From positions 2,480,001 to 2,544,000 of the forward strand of contig NZ_CP049902.1 in NCBI RefSeq assembly GCF_018448495.1: 64,000 nt of DNA. The letters run 5' to 3'. The position numbers were made by a program, and so were the translations under genes. The DNA comes from Psychrobacter sp. WY6 (GTDB lineage Bacteria > Pseudomonadota > Gammaproteobacteria > Pseudomonadales > Moraxellaceae). Shown here piece after piece: positions 50,134 to 59,723 of the stretch (position 1 is its first letter; each line of letters opens with the position of its first letter). Below the pieces are notes generated by a model. The model did not search any database. It saw only the letters and a list, made by a program, of their open reading frames with translations, and was not told where the DNA came from.

Positions 50134-51498
50134 ATGCTATCACCCCAAGATCAATTGACTGAGTTGGTACGCACGCTTGAGACGCAGCAACATGTCTTTG
50201 CCACTGACCCGCTACTTATCACGGAAAAACTACAAGGTGAGGATGGCAAACCCATTCAAAAATTGCACCGCCGAGCCTCACGTATCGATAGTAACGGTGC
50301 GCTGGCACGAGTATTGGGCAAAATTGACGGGCGTATCAAAGGCATCATGGTAGTCATGAGCGTGGTGTGGTGTCTCTCGGGATTTTTGGGCTTATTCACC
50401 TTACTACAGACCAATGTGGTGAATTTCTTTTATGTATTGGTTTGCTTGCTGGGTTTTCATACTATTATGCTGTTAGGCTGGCTGGTGATGACCCTGATTA
50501 ATCAAGGCAAGCAGTCTTCGAATTGGTTTGCCAATTTTGTCAGTCCCAGTTATCTGATACGTGGTAAAGACGATGTTACCAAGGCGGCTGTCGACTTGTA
50601 CGAGCGCCAATTACAGCATAGCGGGATGCGCTGGTATTTGGGGCGATTTAGTCATCAGTTATGGCTGGCAACGTTGACGGGCATGCTGCTAGCGATTATT
50701 TTCCTGTTGATTGTGCGTCAGTATAGCTTTAGCTGGGAGTCGACTTTACTATCCGATCAAGCGCTAATTACCTTGACACAGGTACTCGGCTGGTTACCAA
50801 GTATGGTGGGATTCGATGTGCCAGACAGCACCGCTATCGTACAGAGTCGCTTGGTGACTGATGCGATGCCATTGACTGTTGCGCGGCAATGGGCAGGCTT
50901 ATTGGTTGGTAGTTTGCTGATGTACGGTATTGTGCCAAGAGCGATTGCTTGGGCGTTTTGCGCATTGATGTTCCGTCGTAAAAAGATGCGTTTGGACATC
51001 AAGCAGCCTTATTATCAAAAGATTTTAAACTTTTGGCAACGTCAGGTGGTAGATGCTGATGACTTTAATGAAGTGCCTGCGCCTATTGCGCCAAAAGCAG
51101 CGGTCAGTGCTGGCAAGAAGCTGGTTGCTTTGCTTGAGTATCCAGCAGAGCAGGATAACTGGTGGCTTGCAGGTCTGGATGCCAATATTAATAATAGCGA
51201 GATAGAGAATTTCGGTATCGTTGATGATCGTGACGATATGGCACGTTTGAAGACGTATTTAGACAGTCACCCAGTGCAGGTCTTACTTGGTATTCATCAT
51301 AAAGCCTTACCTGACCGTGGCACATTGCGTAAACTTGATCAAATCGCCCGCCATGCAAAAGATGGGCTCATTGTGCAGCTGCTGAGTGATTCAAGCGCTT
51401 TAGAGTTAACCAATCAGGTTGCAGACTATCAAGATGTTCGTTATCAGCAGTGGCAAACCGCACTCTCTGCCCGCAACATTGGTCTAGTGAATACTTGA
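50134..51498 (+). CDS. DUF2868 membrane protein
   Basis: 454 aa, intact. The N-terminal region is soluble (LTELVRTLETQQHVF). Four to five membrane segments lie between about residues 70 and 290 (VMSVVWCLSGFLGLFTLL, LVCLLGFHTIMLLGWLV, LTGMLLAIIFLLIV, LLVGSLLMYGIVPRAIAWAF). A C-terminal cytosolic domain begins near residue 300 and has a Rossmann-like feel (VALLEYPAEQDNWW, VQVLLGIHHKALPDRGTL). DUF2868 genes commonly precede a DUF3482 GTPase gene, as here. The pair's function is not established. Confidence 0.88.
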   Translation: MLSPQDQLTELVRTLETQQHVFATDPLLITEKLQGEDGKPIQKLHRRASRIDSNGALARVLGKIDGRIKGIMVVMSVVWCLSGFLGLFTLLQTNVVNFFYVLVCLLGFHTIMLLGWLVMTLINQGKQSSNWFANFVSPSYLIRGKDDVTKAAVDLYERQLQHSGMRWYLGRFSHQLWLATLTGMLLAIIFLLIVRQYSFSWESTLLSDQALITLTQVLGWLPSMVGFDVPDSTAIVQSRLVTDAMPLTVARQWAGLLVGSLLMYGIVPRAIAWAFCALMFRRKKMRLDIKQPYYQKILNFWQRQVVDADDFNEVPAPIAPKAAVSAGKKLVALLEYPAEQDNWWLAGLDANINNSEIENFGIVDDRDDMARLKTYLDSHPVQVLLGIHHKALPDRGTLRKLDQIARHAKDGLIVQLLSDSSALELTNQVADYQDVRYQQWQTALSARNIGLVNT

Positions 51499-51628
51499 TT
51501 GACTAGCCAAACTGGGATTATCAGTTACTTAAGACAGATGGTCAGTAGTAATACCGAAATAGCACACAATTTGTTCTACAATAAAAGCCAATGTATGTTT
51601 TGATCATTAATAAATATAAGACGATATT

Positions 51629-53253
51629 ATGAATAATGATAATAAAAAAGATAATTATGAACACAATAAGCCTGCTGGTCTCTTTGCAGATAAGGCTTAT
51701 GAGGCAACCCCTAATAACGCAAACAGCACTTTAAAATCAGCTGTAACTGAGTCAGTGGAAACTCAAGACAATCAATCTTTATCAACAACGACAAGTATGA
51801 CAAGGAAAACCATCGCCAGTGGTGAACCGCTAAAATTGGCCGTCGTTGGTCATACCAATACGGGCAAGACATCCATACTGCGTACACTATTGCGTGACGT
51901 CTATTTTGGTGAAGTCAAAAACGAAGCCGCAACTACCCGTCATGTAGAGCAAGCCAAATTAACAGACAACCAAACGGGCGAAGTGTTGGTGGTATTGTAT
52001 GACACACCGGGTTTAGAAGATGCGTCAGGATTGATGGATTGGTTAGAGGACAATACCGCCAGTCGGCGTGATGGCATTGAGCGTTTGCAACAGTTTTTGG
52101 CAGCAGACATTGCCCAAGGTGGTGATGCGCTAAATATAAATAGCAATGAGGACTATAGCCAAGAGGCCAAAGTGATTCGGCAGCTGCTGGCAAGTGATAT
52201 GGTCATTTATGTCGTCGATGCACGTGAGCCGGTACTCGGTAAATATAAAGACGAGTTAGCTATTTTATCTTGGGCAGCGATTCCTGTGATGCCAGTATTT
52301 AATTTCACTGACGCTCAGGATGCCAATATAGATGAGTGGCAGACCATGCTGGCAAGACGTAATTTACATATCTCAACGCGCTTTGATTCTGTTGCCTTTG
52401 AATTTAACGATGAAATGCGTCTATGGCAAAATTTAGCCACCATGCTCACCCACTCAGAGATGCTTGAGCAATTAATGGCGCGCCGCACTGAAGACTGGGC
52501 ACAGCTAAATGACGAGGCCAACATTATCATTGCTGATTTTTAATCAATGTTGCTGCTTTTGTTCGTGAGATTAGTGAAGATGATGACCCAATGCCAGTAT
52601 TACAGCAAATGCAAGAAGCGGTCAGACAGAGCGAACGGGCGATGCAGAACAACTTGCTCAATTTATATAAATTTTATGACAATGACGTAGCTGCAACGCC
52701 GCTTGAGCTAAAAGCCTATCAACAAGATCCGTTTGACCCTGAACTGCTAAAAAGCTATGGCATACGCACCACTTCTGGAGCAGCAGCTGGTGCACTATTA
52801 GGCTTAGGGATTGATGCGGCCGCTCTTGGTACAACCTTGGGGTTGGGTGCTGCCATTGGTGGTATCGCAGGTGGGCTGTTATCTAATACCAGTAGTATTG
52901 CCGATAGAATCACTGGGGTAAAACGTTTGTATATCGACCCTGCTACCCTAACCTTGCTGGCCACTCGAGCCATAGATTTATTGACAGCATTGCGCCATCG
53001 TGGTCATGCTGCAACTGATGCCACGCAATTGCTGTATAAAGGTGAGAAATCCAGTATTGAACAGTCGTTAGATGACGAAAGCGCCACTGTCACACCATGG
53101 CCGACACATAAATTGCCCAGTGAGCTAAAAAAAGCTCGTGGTAAACCGCAATGGTCATCGTTCAGTAGTGGTAAGTCTGAACAAGCGCAGCTATTACGCG
53201 CAGATATGGCATGGTCGCTTTCAGGTAAGTTGCAGTCACGTAATCGTGAGTAG
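51629..53253 (+). pseudogene. GTPase with C-terminal DUF3482, interrupted as sequenced
   Basis: About 540 aa. The GTPase domain has G1 GHTNTGKT (residues 74-81), G3 DTPG (125-128) and a G4-like NFTD near residue 226 in place of NKxD. One T is missing from the run near 52540; restored, ADFLINVAAFVREIS links to the DUF3482 half. That half has a glycine-rich, membrane-inserting-looking stretch (GAAAGALLGLGIDAAALGTT, GGIAGGLLSNTSS). It is the partner of the preceding DUF2868 gene, 130 bp upstream. It may be a membrane-associated signalling or remodelling GTPase, but this is not established. Confidence 0.88.
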
Positions 53254-53295
53254 CCTTGCTTGTTATACATTCAATCAGGGATTGTTTTGATATTA

Positions 53296-54259
53296 TTAGT
53301 CCTTGTGATTGTCGCTTGCTTCAGGCTCTACTCTAAACGTAAGCATGAATTGATTAGCTTCAACCATATAAGCTTTATCGCCCTTAATCTCAACTTTTAT
53401 TTGAGGTTCCTCTGTCTTGGAAAACTCAGTAACTGTATTTCCTATAAGTTCAGCCGCAAATGCCAATGCTTCATCATCTGACAGATCAGGACTTAATATA
53501 CTAGTTGATGCTCCAGATAAGAACGAAAAGATCAAACCTATACTTGCAGCGTTAGTCGTATTTAAGTCACTGGTATTGATTTGATATTCTAAGCTTTTAA
53601 GCTCTCCGTTTTATCTACAGCTCCCACTAATGTTATGTCAGAAGGATAATTTACAACGAAAGTATCAAGATACTCTTGCTTATTCAAATTCAAGCCAACA
53701 TCACTCCAAACCGTTTTCTTTAGACCTGCTGTTTGGTGAGTTTGTTAAACTTATTACCGTATTCCTCTGGTGTTATTCCAAGCGTAATACCCACTTCCAT
53801 TATCTTATTTATCTTAGCTTGTTTATCATTAGTAACTTCAACCGACTGTTCTTTTGTAACAACCTCAGTAGAAGATTCAACTTCTGTACTAGGTTTAGGC
53901 TTTGTAACGTTCTGCTCGGTCTTCGCTTCTACTGATTTTCTAGTTACTGCTTGATCTTCATTGCCATCAGTTTTTTTGCATCATCTGATGAAACAAAGAA
54001 CATTGATAAATATCAAGATAGATCCTACTGCTGTGATTTTACCTCTGCTTAAACTGGGGTTTTTATCTATAATCAATCGTTTAACAGGGGGTAATAGTAA
54101 AATTCCTCCAATTAGCATTAATAATCCAGCGATTAAACTTCCTTCAAGAAATGCCCCTAATGATCCAAATATAAAAGTGACTCCAAAAAACAACGCCCCA
54201 ACTAATAATAATTTTTGCAAAATAATCTCCCATCCTAATAAGTAAACAAATAAATCCAT
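53296..54259 (-). pseudogene. Hypothetical membrane protein with long soluble tail, multiply interrupted
   Basis: From ATG 54259 the N-terminus has three membrane segments (ILQKLLLVGALFFGVTFIFG, LIAGLLMLIGGILLLP, VGSILIFINVLCFI). Frameshifts near 53985, 53730 and 53600 link a charged linker (VTKPKPSTEVESSTEVVTKE), ITLGITPEEYGNKFNKL, a domain with FVVNYPSDITLVGAVDKT, and a C-terminus with ALAFAAELIGNTVTEFSK and AYMVEANQFMLTFRVE. Length about 320 aa. The ASP-like repeat region and soluble domain do not match a family I know. Converges with the DUF3482 gene. Confidence 0.65.
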
Positions 54260-54330
54260 ACTATAGTTAATTTTTATTGTATTTACTTTAAAGTTTTAAA
54301 AGAGAGAGATTACCTATATGGTCATATATC

Positions 54331-55348
54331 CTATGAATCTAATCCGTTTATTAAAAGAGCGCTTAATGCCTCAATACCACGCACATCGGTTTGCTGTAAA
54401 TAAATAGAATATAGCGGATACTTGGGAAAGCTTTGCTCAATATCTTGCATTAATTGTTGCTGGCGTTCAGCACGACGCTGCCAAAAATCATCAGACTGAG
54501 TTGGTGCTATCAACTGATTAATAACGATGGCGGCTGGCATGAGCTTACTGTCTTCTAACTGAGCTATCGCCCGCTTTGTTTCAGCCAGTGGCAATACGTC
54601 AGCCGTCATCACTAATACAATGGCGGTTTGTGTACGGTTATGCAGTAGCAACCCTGCCTGACGAAACAGCTGCTTGCGTTTTTCTAGTACAGATAGCTTG
54701 CTCCCAGCGGTCGGTTTTTTTTGTGGTAAATGGATTAGCTAAGTCTTTTGTTATTGTGTTGTTCATGACTGCCTAAATGATTTGCCACTGAGCGAAGTTT
54801 TGCCTGCCGCCGCTGCTGCGCTAGCAATCCATCCGTCCATGCCCCCATCATTTCAGGCAGCACTAATAAACGCAGTGTATGTCCCGTCGGTGCGGTATCA
54901 AAATAATATGCTCATAGCCGGCATCTGCTGCTGCAACCAAGTGCTGACACATGGATTCGAGCATCGCGGCTTCTTGTGCGCCAGGTGCTGATTTTGATAG
55001 CCGTAGATGTTCGCGAATTTTTGGCATCATGTCTGGGTTTGCATAGGAAGTAATGGTGCGTTCAACTTGGGAAAAATGCTCATCGACGATGATATCAGGG
55101 TTTAGTTCAATAGCATCTAGACAAGAAGTTACTACTGTTTTTTGGTTTTTGAGCGGGACGTTTAACACATCGCCCAAGCTGTGTGCTGGATCGGTCGAGA
55201 CAATCAGTGTCTTTTTGCCTTGGTTGGCATAATAGCTGGCAAGTGCGGCGGCAGTGGTGGTTTTACCGACACCGCCCTTGCCACCGATAAATATAATCGG
55301 CTGCTTTGCCAGTTGCTCTACCAATGCGGGTAAAGGGTGTAATGCCAT
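54331..55348 (-). pseudogene. ArsA/GET3-family ATPase, interrupted as sequenced
   Basis: About 339 aa. The N-terminus has IFIGGKGGVGKTTTAAALAS, the deviant Walker A of ArsA/Get3 proteins, then VSTDPAHSLGDVLN (switch I) and, after a shift near 54890, [19 protein letters not shown] (switch II, the diagnostic [10 protein letters not shown]). The C-terminal part has VMTADVLPLAETKRAIAQL and AAIVINQLIAP. At least three one-base shifts are needed. No arsenic genes are nearby, and the immediate upstream partner is a cory-CC-star gene. This pairing is known in gamma-proteobacteria, but its job is not established. A tail-anchored protein role is speculative. Confidence 0.88.
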
Positions 55349-55381
55349 ACTTGTATCTCATTTTAATGAATTCAAAGGAAA

Positions 55382-55675
55382 CTAGCAGCAACCTACGTGG
55401 TCAAAAGGGCATCTATCCATACCCATTCTGGTATGCCATTCATGGAAGTTTTCTAAAAACAAAGGCTGCAACTCTAGCGTATAAAAGCTTGCCGGATTGT
55501 CGATACCTAAGCTTTCCGCAAACATGAGTAGCATGAAAAAATCTTCTTCATCACGCGCGGCGCGTGCCATTGTCTGACGATAAGGCGCATGATAAAACTC
55601 GTTTAACCCTGCCGCAAATCTTTGCCACCATGGCTCAATATTTTTTATAGGCTTTGTCATATCCGTGTTTTCCAT
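55382..55675 (-). CDS. Cory-CC-star family small protein
   Basis: 97 aa from ATG 55675; a GTG two codons earlier is possible but AAGAAGAG sits better before the ATG. The protein is rich in aromatic residues (EPWWQRFAAGLNEFYHAPYR) and ends in a Cys pair (CPFDHVGCC) just before the stop, the hallmark that gives the family its name. It lies 33 bp upstream of the ArsA-type ATPase start and is probably in the same operon. A metal or thiol role for the C-terminal Cys pair is a guess. Intact. Confidence 0.7.
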   Translation of the reverse strand: MENTDMTKPIKNIEPWWQRFAAGLNEFYHAPYRQTMARAARDEEDFFMLLMFAESLGIDNPASFYTLELQPLFLENFHEWHTRMGMDRCPFDHVGCC

Positions 55676-55724
55676 AATCACTCTTCTTTTTCGGATGCTT
55701 ATTAACTATCATGCCTATATGAGA

Positions 55725-55756
55725 CAAAAAACGCCAGCAATTGCTGCTAGCGTTTT
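55725..55756 (-). terminator. Terminator after cstA
   Basis: AAAACGC, the palindrome CAGCAATTGCTG, a CTA bulge and GCGTTTT form one stem. Read on the minus strand it is followed by TTTT, 30 bp past the cstA stop. Confidence 0.75.
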
Positions 55757-55787
55757 ATCTGACATTTCATTAATTATTTAAGAGGGT

Positions 55788-57465
55788 TTAGAGATTACTT
55801 TTGCCTCTGTGTATCGACCATTCTTTACGGAGTACTGATAAACTCTCAAACGTTACTAAGATTGTGGCTATCAAGATAATGATATCCATAATAATAAGTA
55901 ACCAGTTACCGTCATTGAAAAAGGTTTTTAGCTGAATCAATAACGCAAAAACCGTCATGACCAGTAAGAATGACAATGGCCCCAAGGTATACCACACAGG
56001 TCTGCCTTTACGTAACAATATAACGGTAACAATCATCAAGGTTAGTGCAGCCATTAGCTGATTCGTCGTGCCAAATAACGGCCAAATAATCATACCGCCA
56101 GCACCATCGATGCCACCAGCACCAAAGGCTAATAATAAACAGCTACCAACGGCAAGCAATGTTGCCACCACACTCTTATTCAGCACGGGCAGTTTATAAA
56201 TCTCACCAAACTCTTGGAAGATATAGCGTTGCAGACGTACCCCAGTATCCATCGTAGTACCCGCAAACAATGCTGCCATTACCGTCAGCATCGTCTGTGA
56301 TAAAACCATATCAATACCGACGCCTGCATTCAATATGGTCGCACCGCCATCAATAAAGGCACCAATAGAGCCGTCGCCAAATTTTTGATACACTGCTTGC
56401 CAGTCGCCAAGGGTTGCAAAGCCTGCTGTTGCCGCGAGTATCGCACCAAGTGCTAGCATGCCCTCACCCATGGCACCGAAGTAACCAACGAAACGTACAT
56501 CTTCTTCTTTATCAATCTGCTTAGATGTCGTACCCGTTGCCACCAAACCATGAAAACCTGAGATTGCACCACAAGCAATGGTCACAAACAATAAAGGCAC
56601 CATAGATGGCGTACCGATTGGCAATGCTGTGTTTATCGCTGGCGCGACAATATTCGGCGTCGCAATAAAGATGGCAGCGTATAACAAAATTAGACCGACA
56701 AATAACTGTAAGCCATTGATGTAATCGCGCGGCTGCAAGAGCATCCACACCGGTAATAAAGAAGCGATTGCCGCATAAGCAAACAAGATAATAATCCAAA
56801 CGGCATTGTCAGGTAAGCCTAAGAATGTCTCAGGCAATACAACAGGGAACATAGGACCAAGGTAGATAAGTCCATATAAAGCCGTGACCCCAATAATTGA
56901 TACCCAAACCAGATTCATCTTATAGCGATAAATACACTGACCGATGATAAAGGCGACTATCAAAGCCCCCCAAACAGGTAGCACAGCGGACGGGGTTTTT
57001 ATCATCATATTAGCAATAGCGACACCAAATACCGCATTTACCATGAGTATAATAAGAAGATAACGATCATCATCAAGCTACGTACACGTGTACCCATGAC
57101 GGTACGGCAATCGAGCCAATCGACTGACCTCGATTACGCATACTAGCCCAAATGGCTGACATATCGTGGACACCTGCCATAAAAATCGTGCCCAATACTA
57201 CCCAAATGATAGCAGGCACCCAGCCCCAAATAACGGCAATGGCAGGACCAATAATCGGCGCTGCTCCTGCGACTGAAGTAAAATGATGTCCCCATAGCAC
57301 GTATTTATTGGTGGGAATATAATCCACCCCATCTTTCATAGTATGCGCTGGCGTGGGGATACTGTTATCCAATGCCAAGATTTTAGTAGCGATAAATTTT
57401 GAGTAAAACAGATAACCGCAAAGCATCGCGGCAACAGCAAACACTAGCACGATTGCACTATTCAT
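55788..57465 (-). pseudogene. cstA: CstA-family carbon-starvation/peptide transporter, interrupted as sequenced
   Basis: Large inner-membrane protein, about 560 aa, with more than a dozen hydrophobic segments. The CstA blocks are [20 protein letters not shown] near residue 57, [38 protein letters not shown] and LFGTTNQLMAAL. Two shifts near 57105 and 57045 break it (expected IGSIA then [15 protein letters not shown]). E. coli CstA and its relative BtsT import peptides and pyruvate. Which of these this protein prefers cannot be told. Bases 57466-57759 upstream hold no gene. Confidence 0.92.
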
Positions 57466-57759
57466 CTTATCTCTCCTTAGACAAGTAATAGGTAGCCTTA
57501 TAAGTTCAAGCTTTTTAATTTAGAATATAAAAAATATGTTAAATTAGTCGGCGACTAGTGACTTAGCGCACCTGTCCAAAGGCTGTTTATAGAAGTACTG
57601 TGGTATCAATCCATTAATAAGGCTTTGCATTCTATCGTTAGCACATGTCACTAGTCAGCATATGGTGAGTCTTTGACTGCAACCCATTTAGATACTAACT
57701 GATTTAACGACAAATGTAACGCTGGTTAAACATGAAAAACAACAAATAAAGGAAGCACC

Positions 57760-58422
57760 ATGGCGCATTATTTGGGTTTGTACCTTCATAAATTGAAAGC
57801 ATTAATCATTGACGCTGAGCAAGTGATTGCCTCAAATGAGGAGGTGGAATACCCATATCGTGATGCCCTGACGCATCAAACAGCACGTGATCTAATCGAC
57901 AATTTGTTGATTGGATTGGTAGATATTATTCCAAACCCTGAACGTCAAGCTTCGATGCGCAAAATTGTTGGCACAGTTGAAAAAGCAACAGATACGCTGC
58001 TTAACATCTTACTCGGTAAAGAGAATAACGAAGAAGTAATGCCAAGCTTTCATTTCTTGAGAGATCGGGCGACGTTTATTGATAATGAAGGTGTAAAACG
58101 AGTGGGTTTCAAATTATCTGATGCAGATGCGCAAACCATCGAAAAAGGCTTTGCTGCTATCACACCTGAGCAAGTAGATATGAAAGCATTTAAAACAGCG
58201 CTTGAAACCATGAATGAAGAGACATTGACTCATTTTATCAGCCGCTATGCTGAAACGCTGAAACTTGGCATGATTAAACGCAAAGCTGTCCCAGTTGCCA
58301 AAGCCGCCATTGATAAAGGCATGAGTATGGCCTTAAATAAGTTGCTACCCGACCTACCTGATCGCTCTTTAAATCGTTTAGCAAACTATTACCGCCCTTT
58401 CATCGTAGAAAAGCCGGAATAA
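57760..58422 (+). CDS. Conserved hypothetical protein
   Basis: 220 aa, intact, start ATG with AAAGGAAGCACC. It is soluble and largely alpha-helical, with an N-terminal MAHYLGLYLHKLKALIIDAE and a C-terminal LPDLPDRSLNRLANYYRPF. There is no signal peptide, Cys cluster or nucleotide motif. I do not recognise the family. It stands alone, followed 100 bp later by hpt. A strong start signal and no disruption in a frameshift-rich window support a real gene. Confidence 0.75.
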   Translation: MAHYLGLYLHKLKALIIDAEQVIASNEEVEYPYRDALTHQTARDLIDNLLIGLVDIIPNPERQASMRKIVGTVEKATDTLLNILLGKENNEEVMPSFHFLRDRATFIDNEGVKRVGFKLSDADAQTIEKGFAAITPEQVDMKAFKTALETMNEETLTHFISRYAETLKLGMIKRKAVPVAKAAIDKGMSMALNKLLPDLPDRSLNRLANYYRPFIVEKPE

Positions 58423-58524
58423 ATGCCAGTATTTGATTAATTTTGCCTCAAAAGACAGATGGTATTGGGCAAATTCACTAAAATTTGCTAAAATAAGCGG
58501 CACTTTTTACCGAAGGCGCACCCG

Positions 58525-59088
58525 ATGACCCAAATCAGCAACCAAGAAATTGAAAAAACATTACGCAACTCAGAGTGCCTTATTAGTAGCATCGAAGTAG
58601 CCGCTGCTTATGAGCGCCTTGCCGCCCAGCTCAACCTACATTATGCTGGTTTAAACCCAATCGTTATGGTTGTTATGAATGGTGGACTTATTCCAGCTGG
58701 TCAACTTCTGACTCATTTGACGTTCTACCATCGCATGCATTATATTCATGCATCACGCTATCGTGATAATGCAGGCACCAATGAGCTAGATTGGAAATTC
58801 AAACCTGATGTTAGTATCGAAGGTGAGCATGTATTGCTGATTGACGATATTTTTGATGAAGGTATCACGCTAAAAACAGTTGTCGAAGAATTAAGCAAAG
58901 AAAAACCTTTATCACTTGAGTGTTGTGTGTTGCTTAATAAAGAGCATGATCGTAAAGTTGAAGATTTTGATGTTGATTTTGTCGGTATCAATGTTGCAGA
59001 TCGTTATGTCTATGGCTGTGGTATGGATTTCCATGGTTACTTGCGTCATCTGCCTGGCATCTATGCCATCAAAGAAGACAAAGTTTAA
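58525..59088 (+). CDS. hpt: Hypoxanthine-guanine phosphoribosyltransferase Hpt
   Basis: 187 aa, intact. Transfers phosphoribose from PRPP to hypoxanthine/guanine in purine salvage. The PRPP motif is VLLIDDIFDEGITLKTVVEE. The hood region VMNGGLIPAGQLL and the base-binding end VADRYVYGCGMDFHGYLRHL match gamma-proteobacterial Hpt of the Pseudomonas type. A terminator follows within 18 bp, so the gene is monocistronic or the end of a short unit. Confidence 0.93.
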   Translation: MTQISNQEIEKTLRNSECLISSIEVAAAYERLAAQLNLHYAGLNPIVMVVMNGGLIPAGQLLTHLTFYHRMHYIHASRYRDNAGTNELDWKFKPDVSIEGEHVLLIDDIFDEGITLKTVVEELSKEKPLSLECCVLLNKEHDRKVEDFDVDFVGINVADRYVYGCGMDFHGYLRHLPGIYAIKEDKV

Positions 59089-59105
59089 GTTCTATATTTG
59101 AGTTC

Positions 59106-59133
59106 AAAAAAAGCATCCGATTTGGATGCTTTT
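59106..59133 (+). terminator. Terminator after hpt
   Basis: AAAAAGCATCC-GATTT-GGATGCTTTTTT, a clean 11-bp stem with U-tract in both directions. It also serves the converging mepB-like gene. Confidence 0.92.
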
Positions 59134-59168
59134 TTATTGCTTAGATTTTGCACTTACTGTTAATTTTG

Positions 59169-59716
59169 CTACTCATACAAAGCCCGTATGTTTTCTGTAG
59201 GCAGTATGTTTGTACCAGTCACCACGAAGAAATAATCGAGTTGCCAATTCTGTGTTTTCTTAGCGGTATTACTGGTTGGCTTATCCCAGCTAGGATACAC
59301 CCTGATACCCATCTTACCTTTTGTAAAGTGAGACTGAAGAATATGATGTCTAAGCAAGACATTTTTTGGAAAAACAAACTGCCCCAATGTATGGTTGTCT
59401 TTAAATGTCGTGATTACTAACAAGTCTGGTGACGAATCATATTGAAAAGGTTGATTAATACCTTTGGAATCCTTTTCCCAAAAGGTAACGAACTGCCCTA
59501 CTTTAGTAGGTGTTGTTTAGCTACTCTGAATCTAACTGTTTTGACAGTCAGTCTGTTCATTAATTCAAATGTACCAGCAGCATATTCTAGATTTTGTTGC
59601 TCTTCTTTAGTTGAAGCAATAATGAATTGGTTGGGTTTATAAATAATTTCATTAATATACTCTAGCACCGTATCAAAGGTATGCAACTCTAGTCCTCTTT
59701 TTATATTTCTGAGCAT
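59169..59716 (-). pseudogene. MepB-family protein, interrupted as sequenced
   Basis: About 182 aa. The family pattern is clear: LEYAAGTFELMNRLTVKTVR, RVAKQTPTKVGQFVTFWEKD (after adding one A near 59503), LGQFVFPKNVLLRHHILQS and KMGIRVYPSWDKP, ending NWQLDYFFVV. I use ATG 59716 (MLRNIKRGLELHTFD); the frame extends upstream into recD. It begins 7 bp after the recD stop, so the two are probably co-transcribed. The MepB function is unestablished despite the link of the name to a multidrug locus in Staphylococcus. Confidence 0.85.
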
Positions 59717-59723
59717 TTTTCTA

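Noticed and set aside
53630..53954. Two plus-strand open frames
   Set aside because: They are antisense shadows of the interrupted membrane protein on the minus strand.
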